A DNA stretch of 64,000 nucleotides, taken from positions 71,318,303-71,382,302 of the forward strand of contig NC_133935.1 of assembly GCF_031877795.1 (NCBI RefSeq), read 5' to 3'. The notes under the pieces were generated by a model. It ran no database searches, was not told where the DNA came from, and was given only the letters and a program-made list of their open reading frames with translations. Numbering within the stretch: position 1 is the first letter of the stretch; each line of letters starts with the position of its first letter. This stretch comes from Strix aluco. Lineage: Eukaryota > Chordata > Aves > Strigiformes > Strigidae. This document shows, piece by piece, positions 13,530 through 26,327 of this stretch. The translations under genes were made by a program, and so were the position numbers.

Positions 13530-16500
13530 TTTATTTTCTCATCTTTCATCAGTTTTACAGTTTTAACCAGTGCCTCAGTGTTAATATTTGTCAGAAGCAT
13601 ACAATGGAACTTCAGATATTTCTATTCTGTAGTTCTGAAGTTACAAACAAATTCATGGACCTTTCCATAAGGAACTGAGCCAAAAAATAACGAAACTGAT
13701 TTCTTATAACATATTACAGAGTTACATAAGATTTCAACTTACATTTCTATCCTACTCCATGTACTGTATTTACATAGTTAACTAATTTATTATTTACATT
13801 TTTCAAATACTGTAGTCATAAATCTTTTTATATTGTACATTCTTGTTTAAATTTTTATTACAGAAATTCTTTAACACGCATTTTAGACACTACAACTTCA
13901 GTATTTCACATGAGTTCTAGGAAATTACTGCCTGGTTTCACTGTTGATGTGTCAAGATGCCTCCTTCATAAGAAAATACATACAATAAAGGAATTTTATA
14001 ACATTTGGAATCTTGAATTTAAAAAAAAAAAGTACACGGTATGTAATAAAGACAACATTATCTCCTTTTCTATGTAATATTTTGTTTGGAATGACATTTT
14101 ACCTGAGATGTAGAATTTTTAAATGTAAGGGGGTTTTTTTAATAAAATGAAATATTTTATGTAAATCTTAAAGTATTGAAAATTTGAAATTTTACATAAA
14201 TGTTGGCCTTCTATTTACTGAAAACAATTCCTGTCTGTATAGATATATAACCATTATTTATATATCTATATTGTATTTTCCAGAAAAGTCTATATCTACA
14301 TAAATACGCATTGTTATTATATTAGGAAACTTCCCAATATCCTTAAAAAGCAATGTGCTCAAGTACAATACTCAACTTCTGACACAGACACAATAGTAAA
14401 TGTGACCTCTAATGGTAATACTTTCTTCCAAGGGAAGTAAGAGGTACCTGTTTAATTTGGAAGACGTGGCAGACAACTTATGTGGACCCGATGAAGGAAA
14501 TTTATATATATCCAGTCCCATAAATGTTATGCAGGAGCATCTGACACAGCAGACAACTTTGGGTCAACTTTCCATGTTACATGTAACTACCTAAATAACA
14601 TCTTAATAGAAAAAAGTTAATTATAGAAAACCCTTACAACATTGTACATTTAATGCTGTGTGTCTTCTCTCATTACAATAATATGCATTTCTATTAACAA
14701 ATGATTGTAGATACTAAGTTAAAAGCAAATGGTTGTAAATTTCAGGTTTCTTTTATTCTGTTATTGGTAGATACTCTGTTAGGCACAAGATGACATTCTT
14801 TGTAAACATAAAGATAAATTTCTTTACATTAGACCACGATCTGAAGTTATAGAAAACAGTATACAGACATTTAACACAGATCCACTACACACTTGAGGCA
14901 CAAATGCAGCAACCTAGGAGGCCTGATCTTGTATCCATCACAACTGAAACCCTCAACTGACACCAGTGGAACAGAATGCATCCTAGTCACCAAACACTCC
15001 TGCTTCTGAATTAATTATTTTTCTTCTCTTCTACCAAAGATTTCGTAAGATTTTAAAATACAGATCTCATAATCACATGTTGGTAAAGATGTCTTTTATT
15101 CTATTTACCCTGAAACACCTAATTATTATAAAGTTAGTGTCAAGAACTAAGGCCCCTAAAACAAGTAATGTAACTAACACATCTAGAAAGCTTTTTTTTA
15201 AAATATGTATCTCCATATTTAAAGAACTTGAAAATAATTTTCCAATAACAAGTCATAAGAAAAAACCTCTTAAAGATCTTTTAATTCCCAAACTCAAAAG
15301 TGCACTACACTTTTCGTGCAACATTGTGCAACTTGAGAACTGAACTGAGGAAAAACAATTCTGAGCTTCCAGTATATTGCTTATTGCAACTCTCACCCCT
15401 AATAACCTGTATGTGTAGGGTAGGCACAAATTAATACGAGTTATTTACACCCAACAGAGCAACATCAGAATTCTTATCGGAAAAGTTTTCTTGAAAATAA
15501 ATAGTGCACTTAAATTATGTAAGTTTTAAGAAATTATTCAGTATCTCATAATTATATGAAGAAACATTAATTTTATTCTATAAAGTCATAGAGATTCTGC
15601 TAATGACACAAGAGTGATCGAGTATTTAGTCACTGTTACTGTTATTGGGAACTATCTTCTTGCTTCCTCTGAATAACCAGAAAAAAAGTATTAAATTATT
15701 TAACAAATAAGCTTTGGAAAGATATATTAATTTTCCTTTTCTAACATGCTAGAAATGGAGAATAAGGCAACAACTGAGATAAAAATATATCCTGCTTTGT
15801 AAACCTGATGCTTAATACATTTCTTAAAAGTGAACTTCCATGCTGAAAAACTGAAGGCATTGAAAGAAAAGCTTTAATTACTTTGACAAGACCACATCTT
15901 CTATTTCATTCAGTATTTTAAAAACACTCCAAAATATATAGAGGGATTTATTTTAGTGTTATAGATGAATCTTCAGCTTTAAGTAACTCCTTTGTATGGC
16001 TAAAAAGCTTCTAAAGCACACTGCAAGACTGAATGTTTAGAAAAATGCCACCAATTTCCATTGCAATCTTCTATATTCTTATATTATTGAAGTACTCTAA
16101 CCTAATTCCATGGAAAAACAACAGATGGTGTGCAAATATCAGTGTCTTCTGAATTATAACCAGACCCCAAAACACAGGCCTTGCTGTCTCATACAGTCTT
16201 TACGACTATGAAAAGTTTTTTTCCACTCAAAGTAAGTAACTTTTACTGACCATAACTGGCTGATAAAGTCATTGGCAGGTGACACTGAAGTAATGACAAA
16301 ATCATTCCGTAAGTATTTTTAAGTCTTAGGTACATATAAAAATTGCTCAACATAAATTAGACAGACTGCAATTCTCCTAATTAAAGAAGGGGGAAAAAAG
16401 AAGAAAATTATGTGATAGACTTCTGAACTCATTTTTCATGTTGAGCAAAAAAGTTCACTTTTAAGTTCATTCAATGCTCAATATCCTGCTTTGTCTAGTT

Positions 16501-16636
16501 CTTTGGTATTCTGTTCTCATTCTGCAAATTCTAACAGAATTTTAATGGTCGTCTTAATTCAAATGAAAGAGAAATGAGCTGAAAGCACAACCAGAACAAC
16601 AGATGCCATAATACTGCAGAACACGGCTCTTTATAT
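13530..16636 (-). other. TBC1D22A: Probable TBC1D22A 3' UTR and 3' flank
   Basis: This stretch directly follows the TBC1D22A stop codon on the minus strand. It is very AT-rich, has no recognisable transposon and no coding frame. Canonical AATAAA signals in the gene direction (seen as TTTATT on the plus strand) occur at 15,947-15,952, 15,572-15,577, 15,095-15,100, 14,752-14,757, 13,854-13,859 and 13,530-13,535, which would give 3' UTRs of about 0.7 to 3.1 kb. The sequence does not show which is used. A perfect 13-bp-arm hairpin sits at 14,238-14,270. The far end chosen here is the last AATAAA in the run and is an inference. Confidence 0.5.
14238..14270. other. Inverted repeat (hairpin) in probable 3' UTR
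   Basis: TATAGATATATAA (14,238-14,250) and TTATATATCTATA (14,258-14,270) are exact reverse complements with a 7-base loop. If the TBC1D22A 3' UTR extends this far the RNA would form a 13-bp AU-rich stem. Confidence 0.7.
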
Positions 16637-16765
16637 TCATTTCTTGTAATGATTGGGGGCATCCGCAAATGCAAACTTCAGTCTGTAGGCCTCTGCTAGG
16701 AGTACGCTGATTTCTTCATTTCCCCAGTGTACTGTGGGCAAATTTTGTAAAAATATCAGCAATTC
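16637..16765 (-). CDS. TBC1D22A: TBC1D22A last coding exon (C-terminus of TBC domain protein)
   Basis: Read on the minus strand, a pyrimidine-rich tract ending in TAG at 16,766-16,768 is followed by an open frame of 42 codons and a TGA at 16,637-16,639. The peptide starts ELLIFLQNLPTVHWGNEEIS and ends in FAFADAPNHYKK, which I recognise as the end of TBC1D22A, a Golgi-associated protein with a Rab GTPase-activating TBC domain. In the family this segment is the last helices of the TBC domain plus the short tail. The catalytic arginine and glutamine fingers lie in earlier exons outside the window. The exon starts in phase 0, which fits the end of the exon at 52,712-52,807 (DFQ then ELL). No frameshift or stop interrupts it, so it looks functional. 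Its paralogue TBC1D22B is the main alternative; the FAFADAPNHYKK tail favours TBC1D22A. Confidence 0.95.
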   Translation of the reverse strand, partial: ELLIFLQNLPTVHWGNEEISVLLAEAYRLKFAFADAPNHYKK

Positions 16766-19700
16766 CTAGATGGAGAGAAACAAAAAGAATTTTTTTTTTT
16801 CAAATACCAGTGTAGTAGCAATGTATTACTTATACAATGATTATTTATAAGCAATAACTCATGTAGCACCTCAGTATCCCAAACAAACCTGAGAACCAAT
16901 TAAGTTTAGTGATTTGCCTGTAATTTTTACAGAAATACTTGCTATTCAATCTTTCAGTTCAGAAACCAGTCACTAATTGTAGATGAACTATGGTTATTTT
17001 CTAATGTTGAGAAAAATAAAATTTAAAAAAAAGGGTGTGAACTCACTTGCTCTGTAAATACTATGGGTAAAAGAAAGCAATAACGCCCAAGTGTGTAAAT
17101 TCTATGTACCCACACTTGCCCTTGTATGATTATACCACTACTGGTTCCCCCAACCATGGATGGAGACCCTTTGTTGTATTCAGACAAGCAAGAACTCATA
17201 TGCCATGCATCACAACAATTCCATTAGACTTCTAAGAGGTAAATAGTGCTAGCATATCCATTTCATAGCTCATAGGTATTGGAGTCATTAGAAACTACTA
17301 GAAATTTAATTCTGAGCTCTGTAAGTCCAAAATGGTTTAATTCTTTTAGATTTGTCATATTTCCTACATTATTTTAGCACCTGGATACATCTTACACACT
17401 CGCCAATACCAACCAAGCTCTCGACGTTTTCACATATCATTTTGCATACAGTTCTTTAAAAATTCTACATGTATCTTTCACATTTAAGATCTTCAACCTA
17501 CTTTCAATTTGTAACATCTGTTGCACAGATCATTTCAATATCCCTACGCTAGGTATGAGCAAAAGGAGCTCTTTAAGGAGCTATAAAATATTAATTTAAT
17601 TTTTAATATCTTAAATGTTTTTAGAACCTCTTTATCAGATGGGTAAGAGGCAGATAGCTACAGATAAAGCAAAGTTGCTGACTACGTTGCAGAAGTGCTA
17701 AAATTCTCCTTCCTAATTAGTCTTTTAACATGCAAACATGAATATCTGACTTCTGGTGCTTCTGCTTTCTAGGCGTGCATTGTATATAGTACAGTAAACA
17801 ACAGTTCCTTCAACGTTAATTATACAGCAATACAGATAAAATTAATCAATAGAAGTAATTTCAAATGGTAATTTAAATTTAATTTGAAAATGTCCTAAAA
17901 TGTGGATTCCTGCTTTTGTAGGGCATATGTTTTATCGTAGCAACATGGTATCAACAAATATGCCCAATCTCTTGTTGGTCAAAACTCTAGGATTGTAGCT
18001 CTATGCTGAACTGTGATGCACACAGTCAAATCCCACTGATAGCACTTTGAAGGATCCTTCAAAAGGGTTACCTGAAAAATGTTTGATTCCTAACTCATCA
18101 CTGAACGGTCAAAAGGGCATTACAGCTATCTGTGTCATTGACTGTCCAAAGTATTGTTGTGCTCCAGGGCACGGAGTTATACGATTGGATACATTCTCAA
18201 AATTATGATTGATTGTAAAGTCTGGGACTTCTTACAAAAACTTCCCAGTCACTTCAGTTGTTTTCCTCTTCCCTGATATTCTGAGGAGAAGTCCCTCACA
18301 CTGATGCAAAGATAAGTTACTTTTCTATTAATACATGGAAAATTATAAAATAAATTATTATTTCAGTCAGTTGCAGTCAGCTCCCACCTCGATTCTTAGC
18401 CCTGGTTTCCCACTCTTTTCTGGTTTCTTCTTCTGAAATATTTTCCTCTCTCTTATATCAGGTTTAGACAAAACTCATTTCCAGTCAGCCTTAAGTCCAG
18501 TCCAGGAATAGAGGTAATAAGGAGCTCACTGGGACAGTATCTGTATGTTCAGTTCTGATGATGGCACCAAAATCCATCATGGCCCACAGCAGCACAAAGC
18601 TTTAAATCCTCATCCGTATGCTGAAACTTGCCAGCTGTGACAGGACTCTTTGGAAGATCAACTACCGCAAACTCTCTCCTGAGTTCATGCAAATGACAAT
18701 TTTATAAGGCTCATAATTTGACCAAACTTGGGAAGTTAGTTTGTTTTTCTTAAATAAATGGTGACCCAAAAGGTTACAAACCCTCAAAAGAGATGGAAAA
18801 GTCACGCTAGGCCAAATATGAAGTTCATGTTTTAAACTTTCCAAAGAAAAGATCAGCTGGAGATCCCCTGTCTCATGCTTTTAATTGTTTTGACAAAAAC
18901 ATTCCTAAAATTTGAGCTGTGCCAAAGCAGCAAAAGGGAAGTTTTTGGATGAGTTACATCACAACAACCTGAACGTGGAATTTTATGATGGCAGTTATAA
19001 AGCAATTTTAGGAATAAGTCCAGTTGTTAAATCTGATTGTATCTTCTAGGTGCTCTATTTTTGCAGAAAAAATGCAGACAATTTGTGCACTTTTGTATAT
19101 ATGTATATATTTGTGAGCATGTACATATGTATATTTTTGCATTAATATGTTTAACATTTATTCTAAAGACCAGCAATGCAATTAAAACTACAACAATTAT
19201 CTTGCTATAAATCAGAATCCTGCAATATCATGTATAAGTACACAGCAAAAATATTCTTCTTCATAAGGCTCTTATTTTCCTTGTCCCCCCTTCTCCCTCT
19301 TCTGCACCTACTTTCATGGAAGATGGCTGTAAGAACCCCTAACAAGGATTCTGTGATTCAGGAAACAGCAAAGAGCAGAAATGAAAATGAAATTATTCTT
19401 TTTTTGTATGCGAGAGAATAATTTTGGCTTCATCTATTTCATGGTCTTGCTATACTGGTTCTAGTAATATGAAACAAGAAAGGACAGAAGTTGAGCAATA
19501 CTATATATTTAATTACAAATAATAAGTAGTAATACAACAGAGTTAGCATGAGAATGTCTCTATTACACTTGAGAGAACACATTTTTAATAAAGTGTTATG
19601 CAACTGCCAAAATCCCATTTTTTTAAATTTCTATCTACTTATTTAACAGTTATGCTGATAACCATAATTAATAAATTCGCAGTGAACAGTAGGAAGGTTG

Positions 19701-20686
19701 TGTGGAGGGGTGATAAATGCCTATCCTCATTAATTAATTTTTTTCCTTTTACAAAATGAACTTTCAACTAGCTCTAAGACACAGCAGTTAATCCAGTGAG
19801 TTTTATGAAATTAGCTCTTTTACTGTTTGCAGTGCCAAGACTTTGCTGGGTCAGACTTCTGGTGCAAACTGGTACAAATGGTGCAAACTGCTACATAGTG
19901 CTTGAGCAGTGTTTTGGTTTTCCTTTGGGCTACTGTTGAAATAACTTTGGCCTAAACCAATCCTCCAGCCACTGGAGAACTGTGAGCCTTCTAGCAGACC
20001 TCAGCACCTGTACTTTGTAGAACAGCACCAGCTGCAACCAATACCTGCCTCTACAGAAGGTACTATTAAGTTATTCAATAGCTAGTGAATGAAAGCTAAA
20101 CTGTTTCAGTATGAGATTGGAAAGCAGGAGTCTATGTTGGTCACACATTTGGTCCACTACACTGCTTGTTTCTGTGGCAATTGTACATGTTTTTCACACT
20201 AGAAAAAGTTGCTACATGTTTCTGAAACACAGGTAATTCTTGTAGATTAATGAATTCTGCTTCTATATTTAGTTTTGATGGTAAATTGATCATATTGGAT
20301 ATGCATATCAGAAAATGATTACAAAAATACAGTTTTATTTTCTTAAAACCTTCTACATAGTGGTCACTTTTATAAACTGACTGTTCAATGATTAAAAAAA
20401 GGAGGTAAAATAACAGACACTCATATTAATTTTGTTTCATTTACCTTTCCAAAGCACTGAAGGTACATTATCTTACAGAACAAACCACATCTTCTAAAGT
20501 ATATTTACAATTTCAGAGGTTTGTTTGGAAATGACCCATGAAGAATCAGAAAAAACACATGATTTTTCTCCCAGGAGACACACCACAACAGCAGGGGAAA
20601 TCAGGTGCTCCAGGGTTAAGGCTGGAAAACTCAAACCATTCAACCTTACGCTCTTTGTTGAACATGCAAAGACTACATCTTCAATA

Positions 20687-20930
20687 TCACAGAATCATTC
20701 AGGTTGGAAAAGACCCTTGGGATCATCAAGTCCAACCATCGGCCTTCATCTACAAAGTTCTCCCCTACACCATATCCCCCAGCATCTCATCCAAACGACC
20801 CTTAAACACATCCAGGGATGGTGACTCCACCACCTCCCTGGACAGCCTATTCCACTGTCTGACCACTCACTCTGTGAAAATTTTTTTCCTAATGTCCAGT
20901 TTAAAGCCGTTTCCTCTTGTTCTATCCATA
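20687..20930 (-). mobile_element. CR1 LINE 3'-end fragment in intron
   Basis: The plus strand reads ATCACAGAATCATTCAGG, then the GGTTGGAAAAGACCC and ATCATCAAGTCCAACC blocks, then CACCACCTCCCTGG and TTTCCTCTTGTTCTATCC. These are the CR1 3' region in inverse orientation. The copy is about 240 bp, 5'-truncated and in the same orientation as TBC1D22A. The open frames across it are not genes. Confidence 0.93.
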
Positions 20931-22383
20931 CTATATGAAATTTAACATGCAGCTCAAATCTGAAATAGAAGTATTGGTAGAGAACTTGTTTAATACTTCT
21001 GTGATTAATTGTAAACGTATTAATAATTTTCATCAGAATTGAATATAAAAATAAATTACAAAGTAATCAGTTGACCATTCAAGTCCACTTCTGTTTCAGT
21101 GGGCATTTTGCCACTGTTACCAATGGAAAAGACTCATTCCTTAACTGTTCGTCAAAGTCTAAGACTGATACTGATTAGTGAATATCTGTTATAAATCCAA
21201 GTGAAGTAACTAGGCAAAGACACATTACTTTAGTGATTTTCTAAAGATAAGGCTTATCTTCCTGTGATCTATTAAAGAGCTTCAGAATTGGCTCAGATAG
21301 AAATAAATCTTATAGCTTGTTAAAAATAAAGCAGAACTTGGCAAAAACCCTACTAAAGAAAATTTTACTCTCTTTAACTGCTAAAGAAAATCATGCCACA
21401 TTTACTGCTGTCTGAATATGAAGCATTCTTTGAAAACAAACAACCATCCCCCAACAAAAAATCAACCCAAAAAACAAAAGAAAAAAACCCCAATTTTTGG
21501 ATTTGAAGAAATGTACAAACATATGCTAATTGATATTTACAAGACCACCTGAGAAGTTTATCTAAAACTCCTCAGTTTAGCATTTACACTTACAAAAGAG
21601 CAAAGGTGACCACAAGAGTAGTGACTCAAGAGTATTCATTCATTTTAAATCATTATTCTTATTTTTTCTCCAACTGATAAAGCAGGAACCACTAGAATCC
21701 ATACATAAATAAGGCATCCACACTAACTGCTTAAATTCATTTTCCTATCCACATTCAGAATTAAAATTTAAGACGCACTTTGAAAAATGATGAATCATGA
21801 ACTTGAATTAATATTTACCATAAAAAACTCTTTGGTGATAAACTGCCTGGTGTATTTCAGAAGAAGAAAACTGAGTCCAAAAAGCAGTATTTGTAAAATA
21901 TTCCTGCAAGAATTTTATTTTCTGCTTAATTTAAATGATATTGTGATGTCACCTGGCTGAGGAATCAGGGCAGCCAGTAGAACCATCATCAGAGCTGAGG
22001 TTTCCAAAATCCCAGTCCACTGTTTGCTTATTTTTGGGCTGCATCTACAACAAATATACTCAGAATTATACCCTTTGTATTTGGCAAATAGAGCACCCTA
22101 GTTTGACTGGACTCTTACTGTGCTGAATAGCCATATTCATCTCTTGAACTAAGGCCTAGCTGCATGGCCCAGCCTGCCAGCACTGCAGTTTGGTCTGTAT
22201 GTGGCATTTGCCCTCCTGTGCGACACTGTGGAAAGGCATTTCCAACATCCCTTTCACATTGCCACTCAGGCGGTAGCAGGTTTCTTCCTTACTAGGGAAC
22301 AGTCATAGGCACTTGAGGTATGTACAATCAACAGTTAATTCCTCATGTATGGAATAACTTTATTAAATAAAAAACAAAACAAA

Positions 22384-22438
22384 CCCCCCCCCCAACAACC
22401 ACAACAACTCCTCTCTCCACCCCCCACCCCCCTTCCCC
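22384..22438. repeat. C-run block, G-quadruplex motif in gene-sense strand
   Basis: The plus strand has a run of 10 C, then AAC/CTC-type spacer, then runs of 6, 6 and 4 C. On the minus strand, the direction of the TBC1D22A transcript, these are closely spaced G runs that meet the quadruplex rule. Confidence 0.75.
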
Positions 22439-22714
22439 ATTAATCCTTGTTTACTTTCAATTGGTTTAAAATATAAGAAAAATAAGAGCATTTTCAAAGT
22501 GGTAAAAACCTTAACATTGTAGCGAATGAAATGACAGCGATACCTTTCTTGCCTCAGTCTTGACTGACCAAGTCTGCTCTGAGAAACCACAAGTATTCGT
22601 ACGCAAGAGCAAGAGTTGGGGAAAGAGGTACTACCCATAGCAGAGGAAGATCAAGGTATTACTTAGATTTACTCCTCCCTCTCACCAAGTACAATAAAAG
22701 GGAAGAGATTTTAG

Positions 22715-23085
22715 CACAGGGCCACTAGCATGGTTAGGGGGCTGCAGCAGATGTTATACCGGGAGAGTGTGAGAAAACTGTGGGATTTTTCAGCTGGGAG
22801 AAGAGAAGGCTAAGGTAGGATCTAAGAGCAGTTTTCCACTACATACAGTGAGGGCTGTAAAGAAGAAAGAGGGGCCAAGAGGCAATAGTAACAAGTTGAA
22901 GCTAAGCTGTCATAAGAAAAAAGCGTTTCACAATGAGGGTGCTTGAGCAGCTTGCCAGGAGACCACAGAATCTGTCTACTAGGATTTTCACAACTTGCCT
23001 GGACAAGCCCCTGAAAAGCTTGAACTCTGACCCTAGCCTGGCTTTCAACAGCGGACTGCACTGTGGACCTCTCTTCCACATTGAA
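22715..23085 (+). mobile_element. CR1 LINE fragment, diverged, antisense to the gene
   Basis: The plus strand carries in order the CR1 segments GCATGGTTAGGGGG, CAGCTGGGAGAAGAGAAGGC, GCAATAGTAACAAGTTGAAG, TTCACAATGAGGGTGCTTGA, and the CTGGACAAGCCCCTGA block. These match the end of ORF2 and the 3' region of older CR1 subfamilies. The copy is diverged, lacks a clear terminal repeat and so has lost its extreme 3' end. It is opposite in direction to TBC1D22A. Borders are approximate. Confidence 0.75.
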
Positions 23086-23290
23086 ATTTTCCAGTATTTT
23101 ATTCTTTTTAAAGGACATGGACTTAATTAGAAAAGAGATCCAAAAGCACAACAAAAAACCTGCTAAACATATTTACTCGTTTGGCCCTTTTCAGGAAACA
23201 ATAAAGGTATGTTTCCCAACAAGTAGAAGGATGTATTTCTTTTATTTGGAGTGAAAGGATATAGAGAGCTCATGTACCGGTGTTGCTGGG

Positions 23291-23484
23291 TCATACTATG
23301 AATAAATTAAAAATCTATACACCAAACTGATTTCTTAATATGGCAAAAGATCTAAGCATAAAGTATTTAATATCCTTTGTAAGAGACTCATGCTATGAAG
23401 AACTTTAAAATCTATATACTAAACTGATTTCTTAGTATGGCAAAAGACCTAGGCATAAAGTATTTAATATCCCTTATATGAGAT
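23291..23484. repeat. 97-bp direct tandem duplication
   Basis: Two adjacent units, 23,291-23,387 and about 23,388-23,484, align along their whole length with a constant offset of 97 bases. Both begin TCATxCTATGAA and share AAACTGATTTCTTA, TATGGCAAAAGA and GCATAAAGTATTTAATATCC. The units differ by scattered substitutions, so the duplication is not very recent. No known element was recognised in the unit. Confidence 0.92.
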
Positions 23485-25670
23485 TTCTGGTTTATGTTGA
23501 TGTATTTAAACCACAATTCTGAAATAATTCTTCAGCACATTTGAAATTCAATGTTTTTGTTACCAAACAAACAAAAAACCTCTTTTATACAATTTCACTT
23601 GTATTTCCACTACTTTAACTGTATTTGGATTTACATGATACTTTACATACATGTTTTTGTAAGATATGTTAAAACATGCTAAAACACTTTATATAGCATG
23701 CTCAACTATGCTACAATGTAAAGTACGTTTAAACACTTACAAGCAACTGTATAGAATGTACTTTTAAAGTAAATGTACCTTCAAAATGTCATTTTCCTTA
23801 GATAAATTGACATGTTCACCATGTAATAGAGACAAGACAGTGGTAAACTTGCAAGTGCTATGGTATAAAAGTACCTTTAGAAGTATGAAAAGTATGTTTT
23901 AAACACCACAGCAAAAAGATCTGGGAGTAATACTGCCTGTTAAGCAATGGCTGTTGTCAGAAACAAAATTATTCTTGAGGGGAAAAAAATCTTATCACAC
24001 AAGATACAATACATGTGTCTAAAAGAAAATACCAGACTACCAGACAGATATCGCAAAAAGAAGATTATGTCCAAAGCCCTTATTCTTCAGTGTATTCCTC
24101 AGTTTCCTCTAAAATCACAATCGTCAAGGTCTGTTCCTTGTAAACGAATTCATAACTGAATACTAAATAAAACTTCACAAAACACATTTTTAATAATTAT
24201 TACAAAGTTATCAGCCTTTCTACTCACTGAGATTGTAACGCAATGAAACCTCAGATCATTAAAACAATCTTAAAAACCCCTGAAAGCAAAACCAAGCAAA
24301 TTTTATCATGTTTTGAAATCTGGTTCATTAGCAAATCCCCTTATAGTATGAAGTCCACTATAATCCCTTTAATCAATACAGCTTTTAGCAATAATACTGG
24401 TTATTTGGTAATGGCTATCTATAGTTGTTATGCTATTTATTGTCACCCCCACTCTGACTCCATATGTGGATCTTGAAGGAAGGAACATCAAAACCAATTA
24501 TAGAACAAATAATATGTTGATAATAAAACATAAAAACGTTATTCTAATGAGTAGAGCACAAAGATCTCTTCTGAGATAATCAAAGCAATTTATTTACTTT
24601 GAAAACTCAGTTCAGATTTTTTTGTCTGTGTGAATTATTGACAAAGTTCAACTGCGGTTGGTTTTTTTTTAACAGAAGAAACTTAACAAAACATAAAAAC
24701 CAGTAATAGAATAGTGTTTTTATTTCTAGTTCATATAAAAATGGCAATAACTAAAGTTAAAATCAAACACGAACATACTGAGGAAATTAATAGAGTTAGT
24801 TTTTAATGTCAAAACTGAGAACTGGTCTATTAATTTAACAAATAAAGGCAGTCCTAAAATACAGTATTCTTCCCGCTGCTAACTGCAATGTAATTATGGT
24901 CTGAGTACTTCTGGTCTACCACAGCTCTATTCTGTAGATAGGCAGAACCTGCAATCTTACTGTATTTTATGATCATGAACTTTTCAATGTTATACTTTAG
25001 GACTGCATATAACTAAACGAAAGGTAGATTAACTTTATCTATAATATTTTATTAATAAGGAATTGCTAACAGCTATATTTTGAACAAGAACTCTATCTGT
25101 TACACATTACACACACATATAAAACACTGCAAAATTTATGGTGGCAATTTGATTAAACAGCTTCTTTATGAGAGTTATTTGTACTTTCAAAAGTTGTGCT
25201 TGAAATTTTAGAACACAGCACCTACTTTTAAAGAACTAATGAAGTGCAATACTACTAAAATTTATTTAGAGGAATTATTGAGACAAACTAAGGAGGAAAC
25301 CAACTATTGCCAGAAAAAATGCCCATTTATCTTTTTAGATAATAAAAACCAGTAATAAACCATATGCATACATACAAAGAATTCTAAACGTTTTTATGAT
25401 TTTATGAGAAATCATATAATGTGGTAACAGAGACAGCCAGAACTGGACAATGATTCAAAAATTTTTTTCCAAACAGATGTAACCACTATACAGGCAAAAG
25501 GAATACTTCCTATAGGAATGATTTAATTCCTATTTCTTTTACAACATTCTTTTTCACTTGTTTGTATTTGGGATTGTCATGTGTGAAAGGAAAGGGTGTC
25601 ATGGATGGCTAGTACCAAGCGGGCAACTCATCCATGGACTTGGTCCCTTCCCTGCATTGCACAGTGAAGC

Positions 25671-25685
25671 AGACAGACAGACAGA
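25671..25685. repeat. (AGAC)n microsatellite
   Basis: About four AGAC units lie in the GC-richer block to the left of the solo LTR. Confidence 0.75.
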
Positions 25686-26006
25686 TGTGTCAGAGCTACT
25701 GCCTGGCTGAGACCCTGTAATAGCTGCGGTGGCCAGGCTGGTAATGCCCTGTGTAATGTTAACCTCTAATCCTCTTCCCAGATACTTAGGATGAAGGATA
25801 CCCACTGCTTTGGGGCTAAGCCAAGCTCAGTCCAAATCCTCCCCCTTCAGCCTGCTGTCAGAGTAGTAACAATCACACTGGATGGTAACATGAATGCACA
25901 GGTGTCGTGTCCTAACTTCTCGGGACGACGACTCAGATTTGCCAATTCCCAGGTCAGGATTAAGGTGAAACAACACCAAGGATTCTTCAATTCACAAAAC
26001 TTCATT

Positions 26007-26012
26007 TTTATT
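26007..26012 (-). terminator. AATAAA polyadenylation signal of the solo LTR
   Basis: The minus strand reads AATAAA about 310 bp downstream of the LTR TATA box and about 105 bp before the LTR end. It fits the retroviral R/U5 polyadenylation signal and lies in the sense direction within the TBC1D22A intron. Confidence 0.55.
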
Positions 26013-26321
26013 TGCTCACAACAGATATTGGCATGAAACTCTGTCAGTAATCTTTGCAGCCTCTGCAACGAGCATTAAACTTACACCGACTAGTGGCAGA
26101 TCTTAAACATACCCCAATAAACCTTAAACATGCCCAAACAAGACTTGCTTTATATGAGGACATACAGAATGAGAATGGGAGAGAAAAGGGGAGAGAGAAA
26201 AAGAGTGAGAGAGAATGACAAAAAGGAAGATTTCACCAGTCCTGGTTCCATCGTTGGTCCAGCCAGCCCAGGGGTCCAGTTCTGGTGGGGTGCAGCCACC
26301 CGGGGCTTTGACTTGTGTCCT

Positions 26322-26327
26322 TTTATA
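26322..26327 (-). promoter_or_regulatory. TATA box of the solo LTR
   Basis: The minus strand reads TATAAA inside the LTR at 25,903-26,745, about 420 bp from the LTR's upstream end. It is the expected U3 promoter element and points in the direction of TBC1D22A transcription. Confidence 0.55.

Noticed and set aside
13024..13530. Overlapping frames on both strands near 13.0-13.5 kb
   Set aside because: Both strands are equally open and neither shows a family motif; pyrimidine-rich sequence explains the openness.
23630..23900. Cluster of GTAAA/ACATG-like inverted words that could be a small DNA transposon
   Set aside because: No terminal inverted repeats with a target duplication could be found, and AT-rich sequence makes such words common.
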